Under the pieces are notes generated by a model. That model was not told the DNA's origin, ran no database searches, and saw only the letters and a program-made list of their open reading frames with translations. DNA of 64,000 nucleotides from Pseudoalteromonas sp. GCY (GTDB lineage: Bacteria > Pseudomonadota > Gammaproteobacteria > Enterobacterales > Alteromonadaceae). The position numbers and the translations under genes were made by a program. The DNA lies in assembly GCF_016695175.1 (NCBI RefSeq), contig NZ_CP068023.1:3301501-3365500 (forward strand), read 5' to 3'. This document shows, piece by piece, positions 38,784-45,055 of this stretch (positions within the stretch are counted from its first letter, which is position 1; each line of letters begins with the position of its first letter).

Positions 38784-38860
38784 TGGCAGGGGCGGCAGGA
38801 CTCGAACCCGCAACCATCGGTTTTGGAGACCGCTGTTCTACCAATTGGAACTACGCCCCT
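38784..38860 (-). tRNA. tRNA-Trp (CCA anticodon)
   Basis: A 77-nt gene including encoded 3' CCA. The acceptor stem is AGGGGCG / CGCCCCT with discriminator G. The anticodon loop CTCCAAA gives anticodon CCA, and the T loop GTTCGAGTC is normal. It closely resembles E. coli tRNA-Trp. It is transcribed 64 bases ahead of holD on the same strand, from the promoter at 38874-38901. Confidence 0.95.
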
Positions 38861-38873
38861 GCAATGTCGACGC

Positions 38874-38901
38874 ATTATAAAGCGCTTTTTTGAAAGGTAA
38901 A
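38874..38901 (-). promoter_or_regulatory. Promoter of the tRNA-Trp-holD-rimI unit
   Basis: Reading the minus strand: -35-like TTTACC (38901-38896), 16-bp spacer, perfect -10 TATAAT (38879-38874). A GC-rich discriminator (GCGTCG) follows before the tRNA 5' end at 38860, as is usual for stable-RNA promoters under stringent control. Confidence 0.7.
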
Positions 38902-38949
38902 GTGAAAAAATCACTTTTTTGATTCAACTGCTTCTAAAACAAGCAAAAT

Positions 38950-38972
38950 GGCGAATATTTATCATATTCGCC
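38950..38972. terminator. Hairpin terminator between the promoter region and the displaced guaA end
   Basis: Perfect 9-bp stem GGCGAATAT / ATATTCGCC with a 5-nt loop, A4T on the left and CTTTTC on the right. On the minus strand it lies 38 bases downstream of the guaA-end repeat at 39010-39022. It may be the original guaA terminator, separated from guaA by the island. The 38902-38949 segment also holds a small AAGTGA / TCACTT hairpin. Confidence 0.6.
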
Positions 38973-39009
38973 CTTTTCTTAAGCGGATGCTAACTCATTT
39001 TAGAGCCAT

Positions 39010-39022
39010 TATTCCCACTCGA
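39010..39022. repeat. Distal attachment-site copy (displaced guaA 3' end)
   Basis: TATTCCCACTCGA, identical to 45340-45352. On the minus strand it reads FEWE-stop in one frame (guaA ends IEWE-stop), as expected for the target fragment pushed away by an insertion into a gene's 3' end. Confidence 0.6.
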
Positions 39023-39091
39023 AGATCAACAAGAAGAAAATATATCGACATAGCAGCTAGTTAGAAAGCTAGCTATTCTCGATACCATCAC

Positions 39092-39241
39092 CTATACCAT
39101 GCGCAGAATTTTTTGATTTTTTGCTGATCGTCGGCGTTTTAGTTCAGCTTTGGCCTAGGCCGAAGATTCTTGTATATCACGACGAAGCTCTTGTATCTCT
39201 TCGGTAGTAAACATTCTCGGACCCGAGGTAATTCTATCCAT
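39092..39241 (-). pseudogene. Tiny basic-tailed gene with in-frame amber codon (48 sense codons if read through)
   Basis: ATG at 39241 has an excellent GGAGG site 6 bases upstream. The frame encodes MDRITSGPRMFTTEEIQELR and on to QESSA, then TAG (39157-39155), then continues in frame AKAELKRRRSAKNQKILRMV to a second TAG at 39094. The continuation looks coding: an amphipathic helix rich in Lys/Arg continues the EEIQELRRDIQESSA helix, and TGG (Trp) would be one transition away. So it is either a 28-residue peptide, a nonsense pseudogene or a readthrough product. The family is not recognised with certainty. It overlaps the upstream 34-aa ORF by 8 bases (ATGGATAG). Confidence 0.45.
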
Positions 39242-39338
39242 CTTGTGCCTCCAACTGGTCACCATACATTTTAAGTGGTTTGTCAAAACGTGAGTTACCA
39301 GCAGAGAACTTAGAGGATATTTTCTTATTGTTTTTCAT
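39234..39338 (-). CDS. 34-residue small protein, first gene of a micro-operon
   Basis: ATG at 39338 is preceded by AAGG 5 bases upstream. The product begins MKNNKKISSKFSAGNSRF and ends YGDQLEAQDG: basic at the start, acidic at the end, no membrane segment. Its stop overlaps the start of the next small gene in ATGGATAG, which implies coupled translation. I do not recognise it. The arrangement (good site, overlap, divergence from the 39416 gene) argues that it is real, but length alone gives little statistical support. Confidence 0.4.
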   Translation of the reverse strand: MKNNKKISSKFSAGNSRFDKPLKMYGDQLEAQDG

Positions 39339-39415
39339 ACACACCTTGAAAACCATCAATACTGCTCAAAGATCACACAACGAGGAATAACCTCGTTAAA
39401 TAAAAGGATCAAATC

Positions 39416-39544
39416 ATGGGTTTGAAACCAGGACCAAAACCAATTGCCAAATCAACAGGCAAGCCAGATCAACGTCGACGTGACAACAAAAAAACTCCTG
39501 GAAACACTCCAGGCCTAAAGCCGAGTAAATCCTCGAGCAAGTAA
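39416..39544 (+). CDS. 42-residue very basic Pro/Gly/Lys-rich peptide
   Basis: ATG at 39416 has AAAGGA 6 bases upstream. The product opens MGLKPGPKPIAKSTGKPDQ and ends GLKPSKSSSK, with about a dozen Lys/Arg against two acidic residues and repeated KPGPKP-like units. This suggests nucleic-acid or ribosome contact or a disordered tail; it is not a recognised family. A perfect 7-bp hairpin AACGAGG-AATAA-CCTCGTT (39379-39397) lies just ahead of the ribosome site. The gene is divergent from the 39092-39338 micro-operon with a 77-bp shared upstream region. Confidence 0.45.
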   Translation: MGLKPGPKPIAKSTGKPDQRRRDNKKTPGNTPGLKPSKSSSK

Positions 39545-39810
39545 CTCTACCTCAATATCGGGTCAGTGTAAGCGGTACTGACTCTTGTTGCTAAAACCCA
39601 AAATACGCTTTTGCCCCAAAATGAGTTAGAGTTAAGGTCTCAATCGAGCGAAAAGCAGATCTTCTCCTTATCTATTTTCGGCTGTCCATTTACAAGTTTC
39701 TCGTATAGTCAGGAAAACGAGCGATTGGGTTCTTTTCGTCCTCAAGTAACTTTAGCTGCAAAGGCAGAAAGCTATTTGTAGCAATAAGTTATCCATTATG
39801 ATAAAAATTT
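39545..39810. other. Gene-free stretch with a long inverted repeat partner
   Basis: No credible gene. The segment ACGAGCGATTGGG (39718-39730) is the exact complement of CCCAATCGCTCGT in the direct repeat that follows (39849-39861). A large imperfect hairpin can therefore form, as expected for the two arms of an attC-like site. Confidence 0.4.
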
Positions 39811-39878
39811 CTTAGGTAGAAACTCGAGACGGTTCACGGCAGAAAAACGACCCAATCGCTCGTAGATTAAGATTGTTA
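39811..39878 (+). repeat. 68-bp direct repeat, copy A (3' half of an attC-like site)
   Basis: Identical to 42867-42934 at 67 of 68 positions, starting CTTAGGTAGAAACT and ending GATTAAGATTGTTA. Identity stops just after the GTTA of the core site, where each following cassette begins with its own bases. That is what integron recombination at G/TT would produce. Confidence 0.65.
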
Positions 39879-39899
39879 TGTTCAAAGTCGAGGTTTATA

Positions 39900-40487
39900 G
39901 TGCAGTTTGTAAAAAGATATGAAAAAGATACTGGTTTAGATTTAGGTGGGGCTATCACTTTATTTATCGTGTTTCTTGTATCGTTATTATTACTCGCCTA
40001 CGTAACTAGCTTTTATGACTTAAAAGAAACGATATTTGGTGCAAGCATAACTAAACATGTTAGTGACATAATGACAGAACATGAAGCTGGTAAGAGTATT
40101 TTTTTATTATCATTTGTAGTGCTAGTTTTAGGGTTAATTAAATCAACACAAATAAAAGAAGGGGTAAATCAGTTTTTTGAAAATCGTATCGTGATCCCAA
40201 CTACGAATTTCTTGATAGGATTGATTTCTGTCATGTTGGCTGTTTCAACCTCTGTATCTGTTAGTTTAGTTGCTACTTATGGGGTTACTGACCAAGTTAT
40301 AATGATTTTATTCTATGCTTATTTGAAAAATATTTTATTAAGCTTATTTCTTTTGTATCCATTAATTATTTTAAACTTCAATTCCTCAGGAATAATGCCT
40401 AATTCTAAAAAATACATTTTAGCTTTAGTCTCTGTTGTTATGTATATAGTTACCCTTTCTTTCTATCACGAAATAGACATATTTTAA
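39900..40487 (+). CDS. Cassette gene 1: hypothetical membrane protein
   Basis: A 195-residue polytopic membrane protein of unknown family, with about five hydrophobic segments (near residues 17-38, 65-83, 100-125, 130-155 and 170-190). GTG at 39900 is chosen because GAGG sits 6 bases upstream; the longer TTG-initiated frame would translate the recombination core. The gene fills the cassette bounded by GTTATGTTCAA (39875-39885) and its exact complement TTGAACATAAC (40492-40502). Codon use is AT-rich (many TTA, AAA, ATA) compared with neighbours outside the island. No function can be proposed beyond membrane location. Confidence 0.65.
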   Translation: MQFVKRYEKDTGLDLGGAITLFIVFLVSLLLLAYVTSFYDLKETIFGASITKHVSDIMTEHEAGKSIFLLSFVVLVLGLIKSTQIKEGVNQFFENRIVIPTTNFLIGLISVMLAVSTSVSVSLVATYGVTDQVIMILFYAYLKNILLSLFLLYPLIILNFNSSGIMPNSKKYILALVSVVMYIVTLSFYHEIDIF

Positions 40488-40495
40488 TAAATTGA

Positions 40496-40607
40496 ACATA
40501 ACACATATGAACCTTATCCGGTCAAGTAAGCATAACGATTCTTTTTAGCTGCTTTTAAGCAGCTAATTTGTATTGGCAACGCTTAAACCTGTTCAACTTC
40601 GTTATGT
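40496..40607 (+). other. attC-like recombination site of cassette 1
   Basis: R'' ACATAAC (40496-40502), 5-nt spacer, L'' TGAAC (40508-40512); then L' GTTCA (40591-40595), 5-nt spacer, R' GTTATGT (40601-40607). The symmetrical 7-5-5 / 5-5-7 layout and complementarity are those of integron attC sites. The central part holds a perfect 10-bp hairpin TTAGCTGCTT / AAGCAGCTAA. Confidence 0.7.
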
Positions 40608-40915
40608 CGGTTAGCCGTTAAATCGTTTACGGCAAACACATATTGAGGATCTCTTATTGCGACTCATAAAGAAAAATAAGAAGAAAAATAAGTGACATAT
40701 ATGGACGCTTTGCTAGCGCGCGTAAAAAATATAATTGCTTATTAAGGCAGATTTAGGTGTAATGAAGACATAATAAGCGCTGAGCGATGCAGGGAAAGCT
40801 TACATAACACTAGCTAAGCTGATTACACTAGCTAGGAAAATGAGAGCCTCCAAAAAGCAAATTCCCTTAGCATAAATAACACCAACTCTGACAACATCGA
40901 GCGGGTAGCGGCTCA
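40608..40915 (+). other. Cassette 2 body, no recognisable gene
   Basis: About 300 bp between two attC-like sites. Only very short frames are present (for example a 12-codon Lys-rich peptide near 40657 and a 14-codon one near 40701), none of which I would call a gene. An ACATAAC at 40802, complementary to the GTTATGT at the cassette start, may be the R'' of this cassette. It is probably a gene-less or decayed cassette. Confidence 0.4.
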
Positions 40916-40974
40916 GTCCAACAAGCGATTATGCAACACAAACTGCGTGTCGCATAAATACTAAATTGTTAGGG
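40916..40974 (+). other. attC-like site preceding cassette 3
   Basis: R'' GTCCAAC (40916-40922) and R' GTTAGGG (40968-40974) enclose an imperfect hairpin ATTATGCaACAC / GTGTcGCATAAAT (40928-40959). Spacing is less regular than in the cassette 1 site, and the last base of R' does not fit the GTTRRRY consensus. Confidence 0.5.
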
Positions 40975-40977
40975 AAT

Positions 40978-41358
40978 ATGGAAGTTAGACCTGTGGTAAA
41001 AATCATCCTTGGTATTTGGTGCGCGTGTTTAATTGTTGGTGGTGCTACACACGTTTTCGATAATGTTTATTTTGGTTTACTACCATACAAATTTGCGCCG
41101 TTATGGCTAAATATCTACTGGTCCGCGTTAGGCGTTTTGGATTTACTAGCTGTTTTTTTACTACTCAAGTATCGGTTGCAAGGGATTTTGCTTACGCTAG
41201 CAATTATGTTTAGCAATGTCGTGGTTAATTCTATCGCCTATTACTCGCTAGGCGTTATTTTGGATGCTTGGTCATTGCAGCTTCAGACATTGTTTTTCGG
41301 TTTTTGTTTAGGCTCAGCATTTTTGCTGTGGCGTACGGGTATTCTTAAGCATGCGTAG
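40978..41358 (+). CDS. Cassette gene 3: four-helix membrane protein, unknown function
   Basis: A 126-residue membrane protein with four hydrophobic helices (about residues 8-28, 42-65, 68-88 and 92-118), of no recognised family. ATG at 40978 directly follows the core site; the only purine-rich ribosome site is the core itself (TTAGGGA), so translation seems to use the recombination site as its leader. The cassette starts TTAGGGAATATG (40969-40980) and ends with the exact complement CATATTCCCTAA (41362-41373), just after the stop codon. Confidence 0.6.
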   Translation: MEVRPVVKIILGIWCACLIVGGATHVFDNVYFGLLPYKFAPLWLNIYWSALGVLDLLAVFLLLKYRLQGILLTLAIMFSNVVVNSIAYYSLGVILDAWSLQLQTLFFGFCLGSAFLLWRTGILKHA

Positions 41359-41373
41359 TAACATATTCCCTAA

Positions 41374-41572
41374 TCGGGTAGCCGAGGGTATCTAGCCCTC
41401 AGCCCCCACAACACCCTGCATGCGGGTCCGCAAAGGGCGTTTCATCTAACAGATTACCCGTTTGGGTAATGCATTTTTATCCATCCGTCTTTGAGTGAAT
41501 ATAGTCCCTCGTTTTTCAGATAATTTAAGCTTAAAGCCTGTTGAAAAGGAAAACAAGAAAAAGGAAAACAAG
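41374..41572 (-). mobile_element. 3' end of a group II intron (domains V-VI), truncated
   Basis: On the minus strand, about 41443-41410 reads as a domain V-like hairpin (arms ACGCCCT and AGGGTGT, inner TGCG / CGCA). It is followed by a domain VI-like hairpin (GAGGG...CCCTC) and the end GGCTACCCGATT. This matches what I remember of the sequence that follows group II intron reverse transcriptase genes. The 3' end abuts the R'' site of cassette 3, the usual target of group IIC-attC introns. No reverse transcriptase remains; the upstream part is lost at the transposase element starting at 41573. Confidence 0.6.
41544..41572 (+). repeat. Tandem 14-bp duplication abutting the transposase element
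   Basis: Two copies of AAAAGGAAAACAAG (41544-41557 and 41559-41572), one base apart, the second directly touching the terminal TGACACCCAC of the element. Confidence 0.6.
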
Positions 41573-42831
41573 TGACACCCACTTCTATTAATATCCAAGC
41601 TGAGGAAGTACAGTTAAAAAGTTTGAAAACACTTCAATCACTGGGTACAAAAACGTTTTTCGGTAGGCCAATTCTTATCGCCTAGGCATATCTCTACACC
41701 AAAACCGAATTATCGCGCACGACAACGCGCTGTAAATACAGCAGTAAGAAATTCTAGCGTTGAGAGTGTGAGTTTTGCTAAGCCAACAAACGCTCGCAGT
41801 TTGTTAGGTTTGTCCGTCGTCGTTTTTGCAGTGTTTCACAGTAAACGGTTATTGTTCGCTCTCGACCAACAGCACCATAGAATACCCGTGAAAATTGCGT
41901 CGTGAGTTTTATCCAGTTCTCAGGCTCTATATTGAGTCGAGTGAGTATGGGTTGTGACTCAAAGATATAGCTTCGCTTGTCGGCTCGAATACTCTGGCCT
42001 GTGAGTTCAACCAACTCAATATAGGATTTGAGTTCAAAAGGTAGGCCTTTTGGCATATGTTTTCGTGGGCTGCCAGCAAAGCGTAGTAGGCTTTTTGGTT
42101 GTTTTCCCAGCTTTGCATGGTCGATGCGCTTTTTGATGCTGGTGTAGTCTGAAGTTTCAGGCGTTGCTGTGATTTTGGCTCTAATGGGGTTTAAGTCTAC
42201 GTAAGCGAGACAAGCAGCCAGTGCTGCTTCATCCAGTAATGCTTGGGATTTAAATCGTCCTTCCCAAAAACGGCCCGTACAATTATCTTCTTTATTTGCT
42301 CGACGGGCGATATCTTCGTTGAGTACTCGCATAAACCAGCTAATATCTGCGAGCCTTTCTCTGTACTTATCAACCAGCTCATCGAGTATCAATTACTCCG
42401 ACTCATTGAGTGGCTCACCTTCAGTAAATTTACGGCTTATCCAATTACCTTTAAACAACTTGTGCCACCGCATCACAATCGCTTCATCCGACAGACGCTT
42501 AGCCTTTTTATCATCAACATATAAAACAATATGAGTGTGATTACTCATCACGGCGTAAGTACAGACATCAATACAAAACACAGACCCCAACATCAAGAGC
42601 TTTTCTTCAACCCAATCACGGCGGTGTTCATATGATTTACCAGTAAATTTATCTTCACCGCACAGAAACGCGCGCCTTACGCAGCGGGAGATACAGTGAT
42701 AATATTTGGTGTCGGTTAAACTGATTTGTTTTTTACGGGCAGTAGCCATAGCTTGGTTTCCTCAATCCTTTGAGTTTAGATTTAAAGCTTAGGCGGTATC
42801 TTTGGAAGGTGCAAATTAGTGGTGGGTGTCA
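41573..42831 (-). mobile_element. Y1 (HUH) transposase element with 10-bp terminal inverted sequences
   Basis: Bounded by TGACACCCAC (41573-41582) and its exact complement GTGGGTGTCA (42822-42831). It contains one interrupted Y1-transposase gene (41778-42749), a 195-bp non-coding 3' part and a 70-bp upstream part. Short tandem repeats lie immediately outside each end. It sits between the group II intron relic and direct repeat copy B. Confidence 0.65.
41778..42749 (-). pseudogene. REP-associated/IS200-like Y1 transposase, interrupted by in-frame stop
   Basis: Read through one TAA (42395-42393), the frame gives 322 sense codons that match the large Y1 transposase family. The N-terminal part has YYHCISRCVRRAFLCGE, CIDVCTYAVMSNHTHIVLYV (HUH metal motif HTH) and MRWHKLFKGN. 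After the stop, in the same frame, come DISWFMRVLNEDIARRANKE, CTGRFWEGRFKSQALLD and ACLAYVDLNPIRA with the catalytic Tyr. The stop separates the metal-binding His pair from the nucleophilic Tyr, so the encoded pieces should be inactive. It could have moved the element in the past. Confidence 0.85.
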
Positions 42832-42867
42832 GCGATTTGTTCAAGCGATTTGTTCAGCGATTTGTTC
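42832..42867 (+). repeat. Three tandem copies of an 11-bp unit next to the transposase element
   Basis: GCGATTTGTTC at 42832-42842, 42845-42855 and 42857-42867, separated by AA and A. The array starts directly after the right terminal sequence of the element and runs into direct repeat B. Confidence 0.7.
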
Positions 42868-42934
42868 TTAGGTAGAAACTAGAGACGGTTCACGGCAGAA
42901 AAACGACCCAATCGCTCGTAGATTAAGATTGTTA
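42867..42934 (+). repeat. 68-bp direct repeat, copy B (3' half of an attC-like site)
   Basis: Differs from copy A (39811-39878) by one base (ACTAGAG versus ACTCGAG). It ends at GTTAGGC (42931-42937), a perfect GTTRRRY core. Its expected 5' half has been replaced by the transposase element. Confidence 0.65.
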
Positions 42935-42963
42935 GGCGAAATCTATATTAAGGCATACCTGTG

Positions 42964-44031
42964 ATGATAAAGGTTTTCTATTCTTGGCAAAGTGATATCA
43001 ATGCAAAATACAATAGGTATTTTCAATTAGATTGCCTTAAAGCGGCAATAAAAAAAATAAACCAAGAGTTCGACCTTAAAGAATCTATACGAGAAGATCA
43101 CGACACAAAAGGTGTTCCAGGATCTCCCGATATAGCTATAACTATTCTATCTAAAATAGAAAGCAGTGATATTTTTGTTGGTGATATTACTTTCGTGTCA
43201 TTTTCTGAAAGTGGCAGAGCATTATCCAACCCAAATGTTCTAATAGAGTTAGGCTATGCAATGCACGCTTTAGGCGATGAAAGAGTGATTAACGTAATTA
43301 ATACTTCTTTTGGTGAGGCAAATGGCAATATTCCTTTCGATTTAGCTCACAAGCGTTGGCCTATTAGCTATGAATTAAGTGATAAAAATATATCTAACAA
43401 AGCTGAAGTTAAGAAAAAACTAATTGATTCATTTGTTAGCGCATTAAAGCCCTATGCTAAACAGACTAAAGTTGTAGGTCCTAAATTTTCCAGTAATGGT
43501 GAAAAAGTAAAACACCAAGAAGCCGTGAGACAGCAGTTATCTGAATATATTCAAAAAATAAATCACGAGAAGTTAAGGCGTAGAGTTATTCTCCGCGACT
43601 TAGATCGCGTTGATAATTACCCAGAAGTATCAGATGATGATGGAATATCTCCTTGGTTTAAGGTTGAGTTAGCTCAACTTTATCATCGTGGAGTTCAAGT
43701 TTTTTTACAAGCTGGTGCGCTTTCACTCTGTGAAGATGGAAGCTTTAGATTCAGAGATACCAAAAGTGGAGAACAAGGTGACGAAAGGGTTTTTCTTGTA
43801 GGTGAAATCCCCTTTGTTAATATTGAAACTATCAATTTTGACGGAGATGAGTATGACTATTTCCCACATATTTTCTGTCACTTCTCTGAAAAGAACCAAG
43901 AACCTTATGAGCGTTTAATCTTCTGTAAAGAAATTGATATGGGGCATGGTTTTAAGCATTACTCAGAAATTGAAACATTAGCTAATGTTCAAGAAAACAG
44001 TAAAAAGTATGGGCTACAATATTTCGCCTAA
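42964..44031 (+). CDS. Cassette gene 4: TIR/deoxyribosyltransferase-like protein, putative defence effector
   Basis: A 355-residue protein. The N-terminal about 150 residues look like a TIR- or nucleoside-deoxyribosyltransferase-type Rossmann domain: opening strand IKVFYSWQSD (2-11), DTKGVPGSPDIA (47-58), SDIFVGDITFV (68-78) and PNVLIELGYAMHALG (90-104). In that last segment Glu95 occupies the place of the catalytic acid in NAD- or nucleotide-cleaving relatives. Residues 160-355 are an unrecognised second domain. Proteins opening with YSWQSD are often found near defence genes (recollection, unchecked). The stop codon lies inside the R'' core (GCCTAAC). A GTG at 42961 is an alternative start, 7 bases from AAGG. 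The whole cassette is bounded by GTTAGGCGAAAT and ATTTCGCCTAAC. Confidence 0.6.
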   Translation: MIKVFYSWQSDINAKYNRYFQLDCLKAAIKKINQEFDLKESIREDHDTKGVPGSPDIAITILSKIESSDIFVGDITFVSFSESGRALSNPNVLIELGYAMHALGDERVINVINTSFGEANGNIPFDLAHKRWPISYELSDKNISNKAEVKKKLIDSFVSALKPYAKQTKVVGPKFSSNGEKVKHQEAVRQQLSEYIQKINHEKLRRRVILRDLDRVDNYPEVSDDDGISPWFKVELAQLYHRGVQVFLQAGALSLCEDGSFRFRDTKSGEQGDERVFLVGEIPFVNIETINFDGDEYDYFPHIFCHFSEKNQEPYERLIFCKEIDMGHGFKHYSEIETLANVQENSKKYGLQYFA

Positions 44032-44064
44032 CTATTTGCTTAAACGGACAAAAAACAGTTAGCT
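44026..44064 (+). other. Truncated attC-like site of cassette 4
   Basis: R'' GCCTAAC (44026-44032), 5-nt spacer, then GCTTAAACGGAC, typical of an L'' arm. The matching L' arm is missing and the next core GTTAGCT (44058-44064) follows after only 25 bases, so the site looks internally deleted. Confidence 0.5.
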
Positions 44065-44098
44065 TTCATCAACCATCGCTCAAGGATTCAGGTAATAA

Positions 44099-45055
44099 AT
44101 GTTTATAAAAATAGTTAAGACGTTTTTGATCGCACTGTCTTGCATAATCACACTAGGAGTTGTTAACGCTTATATGTTCGTTCCTGACCTTCAGCGACAT
44201 GGCGAGATCGTGGCCTATCGAGGAGGCGGAAGTGCAGTTAATTATGAAAAACTAAATAAAACTGGCTGTACCGCACTTTCAATAAAAGCATCAAACATCA
44301 ATTCTGTTGAAAACACACTAGAAGCTGTGGCTTCTTCCGTTGCAGCCGGAGCTAACGTAATTCATCTAAATGTTCACAGAACTCGTGATGATCAACTGGT
44401 TGTTTTTCATGACTGGACGTTAGATTGTGCTACAAACGGGTCTGGGCCGATACATAAAACATCATTTGAGCAGTTGAAAAGTATTGATGCAGGATATGGA
44501 TATACGTTTGATGATGGTGCGACTTTCCCATTTAGAGGAAAAGGTTTTGGGATTGCCAAGTTAGAGGCGTTTTACAAACGGTATCCAAAGCATGAGTTTT
44601 GGTTAAATCTAAAGAATAACGACATACGTTCATTCGAAACTCTATATGAGTATCTAGCTGGAAAAAAATCTAACCACATTGTAATTACTTCTTCAAAAGG
44701 TATGGAGTGGTTTCGAAACAAGGATTCGTCTATACGGTTAGCAAGCGTTGGTAGTGTAAAAAGTTGCGGAATAGGTTATCTTTTAGTTGGATGGGCGGGG
44801 TTAGTTCCTGAGTCCTGTAGGAACACCATTCTTTTTATACCTCCCTCGATGACAAAGTATTTTTGGGGCTATCCTGAACGCCTCGCATCAAGATTGCAGA
44901 GCTATGGTTCGGATGTTTACCTTTGGTCTCGACATGAATCGATTACACAATCCTACGATGACGTTGTCGCATCAGGTATTGGAGTTATAACTAGTGATCT
45001 TGATTTTATTCGTGCAACACAAGCTAACAAACGCGTCAATCAGGACGCTCGCTAA
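44099..45055 (+). CDS. Cassette gene 5: glycerophosphodiester phosphodiesterase-like protein with altered active site
   Basis: A 318-residue protein with an N-terminal membrane anchor or signal (about residues 5-25) and a GDPD-type TIM-barrel. The family frame is clear (VENTLEAV at 70, RTRDDQLVVFHDWTLDC at 94-110, KTSFEQLKSIDAGYGYTF, LNLKNND), but key residues differ. The usual first HR is YR (Y40), and the metal-binding E-x-D is H89-L-N91. E71 and H104 remain. It may be catalytically dead or use different chemistry. ATG at 44099 has AGG 7 bases upstream. The last 11 codons run into the cassette's attC site. Confidence 0.7.
   Translation: MFIKIVKTFLIALSCIITLGVVNAYMFVPDLQRHGEIVAYRGGGSAVNYEKLNKTGCTALSIKASNINSVENTLEAVASSVAAGANVIHLNVHRTRDDQLVVFHDWTLDCATNGSGPIHKTSFEQLKSIDAGYGYTFDDGATFPFRGKGFGIAKLEAFYKRYPKHEFWLNLKNNDIRSFETLYEYLAGKKSNHIVITSSKGMEWFRNKDSSIRLASVGSVKSCGIGYLLVGWAGLVPESCRNTILFIPPSMTKYFWGYPERLASRLQSYGSDVYLWSRHESITQSYDDVVASGIGVITSDLDFIRATQANKRVNQDAR

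Noticed and set aside
38720..38914. N-terminal extension of the holD frame
   Set aside because: It reads through the tRNA-Trp gene and its promoter; the internal ATG at 38719 is the plausible start.
40657..40745. Short Lys-rich and 14-codon frames in cassette 2
   Set aside because: Too short, with no overlap or conservation argument; they occur by chance in AT-rich DNA.
42319..42534. Plus-strand ORFs overlapping the transposase
   Set aside because: They are antisense shadows of the Y1 transposase frames, which match a known family.
42832..42867. Possible CRISPR-like array
   Set aside because: Repeats of 11 bp with 1-2 bp spacing and no spacers; it is a simple tandem repeat. No CRISPR array was seen anywhere in the window.
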